NCBI GenBank assembly: GCA_017616735.1 | Contig: JAFZXP010000009.1 | Location: forward strand, 1 to 64,000 | Source of the DNA: Bacteroidales bacterium | Lineage (GTDB): Bacteria; Bacteroidota; Bacteroidia; Bacteroidales; F082 | Direction of reading: 5' to 3' | Length of the DNA stretch: 64,000 nt | Shown here: positions 43,591-51,153 of the stretch, in pieces | How positions within the stretch are numbered: the first letter of the stretch is position 1 | Layout: each line of letters starts with the position of its first letter | Notes under the pieces: model-generated | The model's input: the letters and a program-made list of their open reading frames with translations, nothing else | What the model was told of the DNA's origin: nothing | Databases searched by the model: none | Translations under genes and position numbers: made by a program

Positions 43591-44679
43591 ATGAAGCACA
43601 TATTATTCGAAAAATTCATAAAAAAGAATCTGGCGTCGAAAAATTTGGGCCGGCAGATTTGGGGGGCTGTATGGAAAATATGGTGGCTGCTGGCTTTGCT
43701 GATTGTTGTCTTGCTTACGCCACATTTATTGTCGCATTGGCACTACTGCGACGATATCGTACAAGAAATTTTGCATAGTCATTGGTATAAATTGACATGC
43801 GTGTCGTTGGTGGTGTTAATAGCTATTTTGGTGTGCTTGACCTTAACCAACATCTTCAATCTGCGCAAGCAGGAAAACGGCATTACCTGGTGTCAGATAT
43901 CAATACTGATATTTATGGTGTTGTGGATAATAGGCTTTTTGATGATTTTTGACATTAAGGAAGATTCACGATACTACGTGGCCATTTGCATTGTGGGCAC
44001 CCTGCTTGGATGGATATTTCAGGATAAGATTAAAGGAGCCGCGGCATTTGTTCACCTTAGACTGCACCATTTGCTTAATATCGACGACTGGATACAGGTG
44101 CCTTCTTACAATGTTGACGGCGAGGTGAAACGCGTAACGTTGACCACCGTGACAGTGTACAATTGGGATACGACAACATCGACAATCCCCATCAGTGCCT
44201 TGCATTCCGACCATTTCATCAATTGTCAGAAAATGGCTGAGGGCAAGACATACGGTCGTCGTATGTACATGACTTATATAGTCGACACAAGTTATTTCCA
44301 CTCTCTTACAACTGAGGAAATTAACTATCTGAAACAAGATGATGTGGCCGGCAAATACTTGCCTAAAGAGGAACTGAAAGAAGGCGTTTTGAATGCTCAT
44401 CTCTACAGAATTTACCTTTTTCATTGGCTTATGAACAATCCGCACGTTTCACAGCAGCCGCGAATGATAGTGCGTTGGCTTGAGCATACCGATGCAGGTT
44501 TGCCGATGCAGGTTTATGCATACATTACCGATAGCGAACTAACAGCCTTCGAGTGGCAACAGTCGCAGATTACCGAGCACATTATCAAATCGCTTGGTTG
44601 GTTTGGCCTGCGTCTGTACCAGCGTCCGTCGGGATATGATATTAACGATATTAACATAAAAAAGGATGGCGATGATTAA
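43591..44679 (+). CDS. YbdG-type MscS mechanosensitive channel
   Basis: 362 residues. Three hydrophobic helices (about 25-122) are followed by the pore/TM helix (YYVAICIVGTLLGWIFQDKI). The MscS beta-domain has DDWIQVP, VTLTTVTVYNWDTTTSTIP and ALHSDHFIN. The C-terminal region with YGRRMYM, HLYRIYLFHWLMNNPHV and GLPMQVYAYI matches E. coli YbdG (MscM), which gates under mild osmotic stress. The first gene after an internal promoter. It overlaps the Rossmann-RyR gene by 14 bp, so the channel and RyR protein are made together. Confidence 0.86.
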   Translation: MKHILFEKFIKKNLASKNLGRQIWGAVWKIWWLLALLIVVLLTPHLLSHWHYCDDIVQEILHSHWYKLTCVSLVVLIAILVCLTLTNIFNLRKQENGITWCQISILIFMVLWIIGFLMIFDIKEDSRYYVAICIVGTLLGWIFQDKIKGAAAFVHLRLHHLLNIDDWIQVPSYNVDGEVKRVTLTTVTVYNWDTTTSTIPISALHSDHFINCQKMAEGKTYGRRMYMTYIVDTSYFHSLTTEEINYLKQDDVAGKYLPKEELKEGVLNAHLYRIYLFHWLMNNPHVSQQPRMIVRWLEHTDAGLPMQVYAYITDSELTAFEWQQSQITEHIIKSLGWFGLRLYQRPSGYDINDINIKKDGDD

Positions 44680-45745
44680 ACAGTTGGAAAAACCTTTTGA
44701 GTTTTTAAAAAGAAAAGACGGCAGCGACTATTCGCCTGAGATTATCAACAACTGGTACATTGCCCGTGCCTATGTTTTAGATAGACTTAAAGATATCGCT
44801 TTTGGATGTAATGCCAATAAACATTTGCATGTGGTGATTGGTGGTGACAGTGCCATATTGTTGGCTGTGGCTCGTCAAGTGGCGCTTTCGGCACATTTTA
44901 TCAACAACAGCCGCACGGTAATCACGCTGATTAGTTCGGACACTAACATAATTGACAAAATTGAGCAAGAGGAATACCTGTGTAATTTGCCAAAATATTG
45001 CAAAGTGACGGTAAACGGAGAATGCAATAATTACGATTCGTATACCGATGTTGAATTGCAGATTTTGAATGAATGGCATTCAGATGACGATGATTGCATC
45101 ATGGTAACTGAAAAGGATATCGAAGATTTTTGCCAGTCGAAGCAAAAGGAAGACATTTTCAGTATAGATACCCGCAAAGCCGTGTTGACAGGCAGGGTGT
45201 ATACTCTTGGCACTGATTTTAAAAATCTTTCAGCGGAAGATATTTACAACGCGCAACGCTACACCCAATCGCTTAATGCATTCCAGTATTATATAATGGA
45301 AGAGAAGATGATGCCGATGATGAGCGAAAAAGACAAACAGCTGATTGTTAAGGAAAAATTGTCAAACATAATATGCTCTGATTGCTTTGAAACTAGGGCA
45401 AAAGAGGTGGCTTTGATTGGGAAAGCCAACAAGAATGACGAAAGTGTTTGGGAGGATTGCAATGAGGCTTTGTCAAAGAGCGAACATGACAGATGGGTGG
45501 TGGAAAAACTCATAATGGGATACCGCCCTCTAAATCAGGAAGAGCGCATGCACGACGAACAGGAATGTTTGACCAAGGAAATGAAAAGGCAATACCGCAA
45601 GCAATTGAAGAGCAATCCGCAGGATCCGGCTTACATAGACTTGTGTTCGTATAATGATTTGCGCCGCATCAAACCCGATGATCTGAAATACGACAGTTTC
45701 CTGATGTTGGCAATTCCAAAGATTCTGAAAAAAGTTAACAAGTAA
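44666..45745 (+). CDS. Rossmann-RyR domain protein, copy 1
   Basis: 359 residues, no signal peptide or TM, so cytosolic. The N-terminal half contains a Rossmann-like unit (HLHVVIGGDSAILLAVARQVAL, VITLISSDT). The C-terminus (about 265-350) is a prokaryotic RyR (ryanodine receptor repeat) domain: ALSKSEHDRWVVEKLIMGYR and, after a charged insert, DLCSYNDL. It is a shorter relative of the gene at 57521. Start is ATG 44666 or 44672. In published comparative genomics, RyR domains occur in nucleotide-linked conflict systems; ligand unknown. Overlap with the channel gene suggests it regulates that channel. Confidence 0.75.
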   Translation: MAMIKQLEKPFEFLKRKDGSDYSPEIINNWYIARAYVLDRLKDIAFGCNANKHLHVVIGGDSAILLAVARQVALSAHFINNSRTVITLISSDTNIIDKIEQEEYLCNLPKYCKVTVNGECNNYDSYTDVELQILNEWHSDDDDCIMVTEKDIEDFCQSKQKEDIFSIDTRKAVLTGRVYTLGTDFKNLSAEDIYNAQRYTQSLNAFQYYIMEEKMMPMMSEKDKQLIVKEKLSNIICSDCFETRAKEVALIGKANKNDESVWEDCNEALSKSEHDRWVVEKLIMGYRPLNQEERMHDEQECLTKEMKRQYRKQLKSNPQDPAYIDLCSYNDLRRIKPDDLKYDSFLMLAIPKILKKVNK

Positions 45746-45746
45746 A

Positions 45747-47063
45747 ATGGCTCAAAAGAAATACGATATCTTTATCAGCTACAGGCGCGACGGAGGTGCC
45801 CAATACGCGAGAATACTTCAGTTGATGCTGATACAACGCGGCTATTCGGTCTTTCTCGACTATGATGAGCTGCGTGACGGCAATTTTAACGACAAGATAC
45901 GTGCAGCCGTGATTGAAGCCCCTGTTTTCATGATAGTTATGTCAGAAAACGCCTTGGTGCGCTGCGTGAACGAGGATGACTGGGTGCGCGAGGAAATATC
46001 GCTGGCTATAAAAGAGAATAAACATATCATCCCAGTCAATCCGGACAATAAATTCAACGGTGTGCCGGATGGTTTGCCTGAGAATATCAAAACAGCATTG
46101 CTGCAAAATCAGTATTCCGAAGTGAATTTCGGACAGGCTCTGGGGGTTACTGTCGAAATGATGATCAACGACAGGCTGGTGCCGTCATTGGGTAAACGCG
46201 ACACTCAGCAGCATTACGACTCGAGCTATGACGCAGCCATGGAGACTCTTCGAAAAGCCGACCAGCACAACAAGTTTATCAAACATCTCGGACTGACCGC
46301 AGCAATAGTAATAATACTATTGGTGTTTGCCACATGTTCATATTTGTTGCTTAACCAGCGGCAGAAAGACAGCAGGGCGGAGAATAAAGAGCTATTGGCC
46401 AGTAAGCGAGCTGAGTTGGAAAAACAGTATTCGTCATATAACCTCTATCTTGATAAAAATCTGTCGTTACAGCAGATGCAGACCATAGAAGATATACTTG
46501 AAAAAATGGTTGTCGTCAAGCCGGATGCCTTGTGGATGAGTCAGTTTGAATGCACAGTGGATCAGTGGTACGGCATCATGGGAGGAGGGTACGACCAATC
46601 CATGTCCGGCATGCCAATGACCAATGTCTCATACGGAGAGATTTGTTTTTATATCATCAAGCTCAATAGGCTGCTCAATGGTGTCGAGTTTTCTTTACCG
46701 TCGGCAGAGGAATGGGAATATGCTGCCCATGGCGGAGCATATCACGAAACGACACTGTATGTGGGTGGCGACGATGTCGACAAGGTGGCTTGGTATAAAG
46801 ACAATTCCGGAAACAGAGCTCATCGAAGCGATGGACAGCAAGGCAAGTTGCCTAATATCCTTGACCTGTACGACATGAGCGGTAATGTGGGTGAGTTTTG
46901 TAACACAGCATTTGTTAGCGACACCAGCAACACTCTTTACACCGTGTGCGGCGGCGGCTTCAGGTCGGATGCATCTGAAGTGACGGCAAGCTCAAAGGTT
47001 GGCATTGATGTGAATGCCAAGGACGACGCTGTGGGTTTTCGTTTGATTGCAATTAAAAAATAA
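45747..47063 (+). CDS. TIR-TM-FGE-like fusion protein
   Basis: 438 residues. A cytoplasmic TIR (about 4-140) opens KKYDIFISYRRDG. DDWVREE places the putative catalytic Glu at 83, in the same SARM1-like setting as the first TIR. A membrane helix (about 182-203) and a coiled-coil-like charged segment follow. The C-terminal domain (about 250-438) resembles formylglycine-generating enzyme/SUMF1: SLPSAEEWEYAAHGG, DLYDMSGNVGEFCNTA, CGGGFRSDA and DDAVGFRLI. The paired active-site cysteines of true FGE are not evident, so it is probably a binding domain of C-type-lectin-like fold facing the periplasm. 1 bp after the RyR gene. Confidence 0.85.
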   Translation: MAQKKYDIFISYRRDGGAQYARILQLMLIQRGYSVFLDYDELRDGNFNDKIRAAVIEAPVFMIVMSENALVRCVNEDDWVREEISLAIKENKHIIPVNPDNKFNGVPDGLPENIKTALLQNQYSEVNFGQALGVTVEMMINDRLVPSLGKRDTQQHYDSSYDAAMETLRKADQHNKFIKHLGLTAAIVIILLVFATCSYLLLNQRQKDSRAENKELLASKRAELEKQYSSYNLYLDKNLSLQQMQTIEDILEKMVVVKPDALWMSQFECTVDQWYGIMGGGYDQSMSGMPMTNVSYGEICFYIIKLNRLLNGVEFSLPSAEEWEYAAHGGAYHETTLYVGGDDVDKVAWYKDNSGNRAHRSDGQQGKLPNILDLYDMSGNVGEFCNTAFVSDTSNTLYTVCGGGFRSDASEVTASSKVGIDVNAKDDAVGFRLIAIKK

Positions 47064-47072
47064 GATAGTATC

Positions 47073-47732
47073 ATGAAACGTGTTTTATTTACATTGATTT
47101 GCATTATGTGTACATTGTTGGCCCAATCGCAGGATGCCGATTATAACAATATGAAAATTAAAGGTGTTATAGATGCGTGTTTATCCATGCGTGATGCGGT
47201 TGCCGCTCAGGACACGCTTGCTCTTCAACTATCGGCCGATGAGTTGAAGGCTATTGCCACTAAGGAGTTTGTCGGGCTTAATGATGAAAATGAGACAACA
47301 ATGTCAACTAATGGCCATTTGGTTTTTGACTACGCATTTGCCGACAGTTTGGCCAAAGGCATAGATGTTTATCAGCGTACCAGCGAGATGATACGCAATT
47401 CACAAATCAACCGCGGTCAGAATCCTGATGGATCGATTAGGACAAAAACAATGGTGGTGCAAGCACATGGTAGCTCAAAACATATGTTCAGGGCTTCGGG
47501 CTATCAGGAACTGGCGGTGGTTCCTGAGGCCGGCGGACTGGTTACCATGAAGGTGCACGTTACCAACAGCGCCGGCCTGAACGAGAATTACGATGATAAC
47601 AGGCATGTGGTTTTGGGCGAATCATACAGGGCAAGAGCATTTGATCTTCCTACTAAACCAATAAGCAAAGTTGAGGTTGAAGTAATCAACTGCTGCGATA
47701 AAGATATAAGTTTTGTGATAATTTCCAACTGA
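47073..47732 (+). CDS. Exported protein of unknown function
   Basis: 219 residues with signal peptide MKRVLFTLICIMCTLLAQSQ. A helical N-terminal part (VIDACLSMRDAVAAQDTLAL) is followed by a C-terminal beta-sandwich-like domain (VTMKVHVTNSAGLNENYDDN, VEVEVINCCDKDISFVIIS). No family recognised. It lies 9 bp after the TIR-FGE gene and 8 bp before the next, so it is certainly in the operon. Confidence 0.65.
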   Translation: MKRVLFTLICIMCTLLAQSQDADYNNMKIKGVIDACLSMRDAVAAQDTLALQLSADELKAIATKEFVGLNDENETTMSTNGHLVFDYAFADSLAKGIDVYQRTSEMIRNSQINRGQNPDGSIRTKTMVVQAHGSSKHMFRASGYQELAVVPEAGGLVTMKVHVTNSAGLNENYDDNRHVVLGESYRARAFDLPTKPISKVEVEVINCCDKDISFVIISN

Positions 47733-47740
47733 TAAATCGT

Positions 47741-48355
47741 ATGAATCCAAAGCGGTTGCTCATATTGACACTCTTTTTGGCGATGTCGGCCATGCTGATG
47801 GCGCAGACGCCCGCCCAAAAGGTCCGTTTGAAAAAGAAACGGCTTGGAAGCATCGAAAGATACCATGCCAACGTGGGACTTGAGACTGCTTTCAACAATA
47901 ATTTGATTGTCGCTCCCAAGTTTTCAATCGGGTACGGGAGCACCATAAATCTGTTTAACATCGATCTTGGAGCCAAATACAATGTGGTGAATTCTTTGTT
48001 TTTTGACGATTCAAGGCATTTGACCATGCATCAGGCGGCTATTTTCGTATCGGCTCAATGCAATGTGGTAAGGTGGAATTTCAATTGTGTCTACATTGGA
48101 GCCGAAATGGACTTTTGCACACCGGTTTTCAACAAGACTATAGCCAATGAGCATTTCAGCTGCAGAGGGCATGTCGGCGTAAAGTATCGGAAGTTGAATA
48201 TAGGCGCTTACTATGAATACGACCTGGCGCCTATGATGAATCAGAAATATGTCTACGAATCGGCTCAATACGATTACCAGTCGCTACGCGGCTCACTGTT
48301 TGAGAGGTCGAGAGTGGGTATAAGTATAACATATAATTTTGTCATGGATATATGA
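47741..48355 (+). CDS. Exported barrel-like protein
   Basis: 204 residues with signal peptide MNPKRLLILTLFLAMSAMLMAQ. The mature part is strand-rich (VGLETAFNNNLIVAPKFSIG, HVGVKYRKLNIGAYYEYDL) and ends near GISITYNFVMDI, close to an outer-membrane terminal strand. Comparable in style to the module barrels but without their shared C-terminal motif. It overlaps the next gene by 4 bp (ATGA). Confidence 0.65.
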   Translation: MNPKRLLILTLFLAMSAMLMAQTPAQKVRLKKKRLGSIERYHANVGLETAFNNNLIVAPKFSIGYGSTINLFNIDLGAKYNVVNSLFFDDSRHLTMHQAAIFVSAQCNVVRWNFNCVYIGAEMDFCTPVFNKTIANEHFSCRGHVGVKYRKLNIGAYYEYDLAPMMNQKYVYESAQYDYQSLRGSLFERSRVGISITYNFVMDI

Positions 48356-49212
48356 GAAAACTGATATATGTCATATTACTGTCGCTTTGTCTGACAGCCT
48401 GTCAGAAGAATTTCGACGAATTGGCCGACACTGACCATCGAGAGGTGACATTTACTTTCAACACCAGTGGCTATTTGGACAGCATACTGATGCCTACAGC
48501 CGGTGGCTCATATGCTATTGGCGGCCCTGATACCATAGATTCCGACCATGCTATACGAATGGTTGGCTACTGCTACAATCAGAATAACGAATTGGTCAAA
48601 AAACAAACCTCTTTTGGCGATTTACAGCACAATATAGAGTTGAAATTCAATCACTTGGATCGCAATATAGAATATCATTTCCTGTTTTTGGCCGATGTGG
48701 TGACATTCAATACTGAAACCGATTACTACGAGCTGTGGTTTCATTTGCTGACCGATAAAATTGAAGATTTTTATATGGTTTCATTTGATAATGATGACAA
48801 TCCGGCCTATAATATACTATTAAGATCTTCAATTGATGTTACGCCTTCAAATCAGACGGTTGAAATTGAAATGGAAAAGATTACTTACAATGGATATTGC
48901 ATTCTGACAAATCTTGACGGAATAAGTGCGATTGAATATGCAGCATTGTATTATCAATCGTTTACAATCAACGAAATACACGGCTTGAACAGAGTGCTTC
49001 ACAACAACAAAAAAGAGTTGAATGGTGAAAGTTTTATAGTATATCCGCTTACCATAAGCTATGCCGACCGATCCACCACCATAAGGATAAACAAGGTGAT
49101 TGGCGGCTCGCAACAAACCAGCACAGTGCGCATCGAAAATCAGAATCAGCGACCGTTTGTGGCCACCGTTGATTGTAATAACATAGCATTAACAGACATA
49201 AAATATTATTGA
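48352..49212 (+). CDS. Lipoprotein of unknown function
   Basis: 286 residues. The lipoprotein signal peptide MRKLIYVILLSLCLTAC has a clear lipobox (LTAC, Cys17). The mature part has two or more Ig-like or fimbrillin-like beta domains (VTFTFNTSGYLDSI; NIEYHFLFLADVVTF; PLTISYADRSTTIRINKVI). It resembles the fimbrillin/Mfa2-like lipoproteins of Bacteroidales in style, but I cannot assign a family. Operon position suggests an outer-membrane or periplasmic accessory. Confidence 0.65.
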   Translation: MRKLIYVILLSLCLTACQKNFDELADTDHREVTFTFNTSGYLDSILMPTAGGSYAIGGPDTIDSDHAIRMVGYCYNQNNELVKKQTSFGDLQHNIELKFNHLDRNIEYHFLFLADVVTFNTETDYYELWFHLLTDKIEDFYMVSFDNDDNPAYNILLRSSIDVTPSNQTVEIEMEKITYNGYCILTNLDGISAIEYAALYYQSFTINEIHGLNRVLHNNKKELNGESFIVYPLTISYADRSTTIRINKVIGGSQQTSTVRIENQNQRPFVATVDCNNIALTDIKYY

Positions 49213-49214
49213 TT

Positions 49215-49961
49215 ATGAGACGCATATTCCTCATCCTAATGTTGTTGCCGTTGGTGGATTTTAAATTCTGTTCCAGTATGGTTAGCTTCTTTGACGCACA
49301 GAAATCGGATGAATATATAGTCGGCGACAATACAGACCAATATTCACTATACGACACATACACCGATGATTACGGCAATATGGGAGTAATCGTGAGAATT
49401 GTTACAAAAACAAACCACTATAAGTATGTAATAGCAATATCTGCCGATGAAACAGAAGCGGCATGGGGGCCGATGGACAAGATGGTGCTCAAAGACGGTA
49501 TACACGGCAATGACACTGTTGCGGAGAATTTGAATTTCAGTCTGGGGATGTTACAGCTTATGAAATTGGAAGGAATAGAAAGGTTTCCGGCTCAACAATG
49601 GTGTGATGCTAAAAATAATGACGAATTAAATCCGAACGCTGAAAGCTGGACACTACCGTCGTATAAGATAATGGATGATATACTGAGCACTACAAATCTT
49701 ATCTTATTAAATAGAAAACTGAACAATATCGGGGGAACACCAATAGATTCCTATGGAACATATTGGACGTGTGCCGAAGATTATGATGGTTATATTAGTA
49801 TTGCCGGTACAGAATCGGACTATGATGCAGCCAACAGGGCAACTTTGATAAAGCCTTTAGGCGGTACGTTCGACAATAAGGAACAATGGATGAAGAAAAA
49901 CAAACACAAGGTCAGAGCCATTAAATATGTGTATTATCAAAACGTAAATGATCCTTATTAA
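49215..49961 (+). CDS. DUF1566/Lcl-like lectin-fold exported protein, copy 1
   Basis: 248 residues from MRRIFLILMLLPLVDFKFCSS; a TTG two codons earlier is possible. The C-terminal domain has VIAISADETEAAWGPMDKM, FPAQQWCDAKNN, SWTLPSYKIMDDI, GGTPIDSYGTYWTCAEDYD and KVRAIKYVYY. This is the pattern of DUF1566/Lcl-type domains related to the FGE/C-type-lectin fold. Paralogue at 53354. It precedes module 2 and overlaps the next gene by 14 bp. Probably a surface or periplasmic binding protein. Confidence 0.7.
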   Translation: MRRIFLILMLLPLVDFKFCSSMVSFFDAQKSDEYIVGDNTDQYSLYDTYTDDYGNMGVIVRIVTKTNHYKYVIAISADETEAAWGPMDKMVLKDGIHGNDTVAENLNFSLGMLQLMKLEGIERFPAQQWCDAKNNDELNPNAESWTLPSYKIMDDILSTTNLILLNRKLNNIGGTPIDSYGTYWTCAEDYDGYISIAGTESDYDAANRATLIKPLGGTFDNKEQWMKKNKHKVRAIKYVYYQNVNDPY

Positions 49962-50670
49962 AAGACACATATTATCGTTTTTGACATTGTTGTGCATGTT
50001 GTCGTGCACAACAGTAAACTTGTTTGCCCAAGCTGTTGAAGAAGTGGTCAAACCCATCAAATTGTCAAAAATATCTTCAAATGCCAATGATATATATGGT
50101 TATGTGGCTTTCAACAGTATTGAACACAAAGAGTTTTATACAGCCACAAACAGCAGTGTGATGGATGACCGTTACAATATGTATTCAACATATTTCGCGG
50201 CAGGTGTAACAAGAGAGCATCACAATGGTTATATAAGAACTAATCTTGGCTTAGGTTTTATGTATGAAAGATTTGCCGATAGCAGATTTTTTTCTGATAA
50301 TCATGGAATATATACAAAATGGCTTACAGCAGAAGCAGGTTTTACTTTATTTTCATACTTCCTGATTGGTTTTAATGCCGAATTTTTATTGGATAAAAGT
50401 ATCAGACGAGATGATGTTATAACTTATGCAGGTATTTATGAAGATTGTATTAAAGATTATTCAATTGGATGTTTTACTGGAGTTTGTGTCAGGGTGGTTG
50501 ATTTTAAATTGGAAGTCCGCGCAGGTACAGGCATGGCGCATCTGAGTGTTAATAAGATTGCTCATTACAATTTGAATCCTGTAAAATTGCGTACGTTTTA
50601 TTTGGAATTCAGGCTGTCATACAGAATTTTCACCAATGGTGATAAAATCAAAGATTATAAAATAGATTAA
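49948..50670 (+). CDS. Exported beta-rich protein, copy 2 (barrel-like)
   Basis: 240 residues, signal peptide ending VNLFAQ. Paralogue of the genes at 40116 and 54042: same VKPIKLSK-type start of the mature chain, GFMYERFADSRFFSDNHGIY, and the C-terminal FYLEFRLSYRIFTNGDKI. Overall identity is low, so the copies have diverged strongly outside these anchors. Predicted outer-membrane barrel. It starts within the end of the DUF1566-like gene. Confidence 0.7.
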   Translation: MILIKRHILSFLTLLCMLSCTTVNLFAQAVEEVVKPIKLSKISSNANDIYGYVAFNSIEHKEFYTATNSSVMDDRYNMYSTYFAAGVTREHHNGYIRTNLGLGFMYERFADSRFFSDNHGIYTKWLTAEAGFTLFSYFLIGFNAEFLLDKSIRRDDVITYAGIYEDCIKDYSIGCFTGVCVRVVDFKLEVRAGTGMAHLSVNKIAHYNLNPVKLRTFYLEFRLSYRIFTNGDKIKDYKID

Positions 50671-50677
50671 AAGTGTA

Positions 50678-51151
50678 ATGATAATGGGTAAGGTTATATA
50701 TAAGATTTTGTTGGCAGGCATTTTTGTGATGATATCGCAGTTTGTGTTTGCACAATCTGGCGATGTTACCCGTAATGACACTATTGTTACCAATTTGCAC
50801 AGTTTTTCACATAATTTTTATTATGACCAAAACATTGTTGACAGAAGCTATGATTATGAGTTGATAAATAAAAAACGCAAAATAGAGATGTGGGCGAGAG
50901 AAGTTGATAATATGGGCGCTATACTTCCTTTGGCGATTGTGCTTGTAGATGTTGTTTTAGTGATTGAAAATGAATGGAACTTGTGGATAAATATACCATG
51001 TACCGCTGCACTATCCGGTGCAGTTGGTTATTCATTTTACAAATGGGGCCAAAATATTAAAAAGCGGGCTGATGCGATTGAGGTGTCGCCTATGATCAGC
51101 ATAAATTCCCAGTTTAATACTTTTGGTATCAGTATAACAGCTAATTTCTGA
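50678..51151 (+). CDS. Small two-TM exported protein, copy 2
   Basis: 157 residues, signal sequence ending QFVFAQ (start ATG 50678 or 50684). It shares NFYYDQNIVDRSYDYELINK and KRKIEMWAREVDNMG with its paralogues, then two hydrophobic helices and the C-terminal AIEVSPMISINSQ..FGISITANF. It ends 2 bp before the CHAT gene, as in the other two modules. Confidence 0.7.
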   Translation: MIMGKVIYKILLAGIFVMISQFVFAQSGDVTRNDTIVTNLHSFSHNFYYDQNIVDRSYDYELINKKRKIEMWAREVDNMGAILPLAIVLVDVVLVIENEWNLWINIPCTAALSGAVGYSFYKWGQNIKKRADAIEVSPMISINSQFNTFGISITANF

Positions 51152-51153
51152 AT

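Noticed and set aside
45747..47063. Diversity-generating retroelement target in the FGE-like domain
   Set aside because: No reverse transcriptase, no template repeat and no second near-identical segment with A-specific changes was found in the window.
38818..47063. Thoeris-type TIR defence
   Set aside because: There is no ThsA-like SIR2/SLOG or macro-domain effector next to the TIRs, and both TIRs are membrane proteins.
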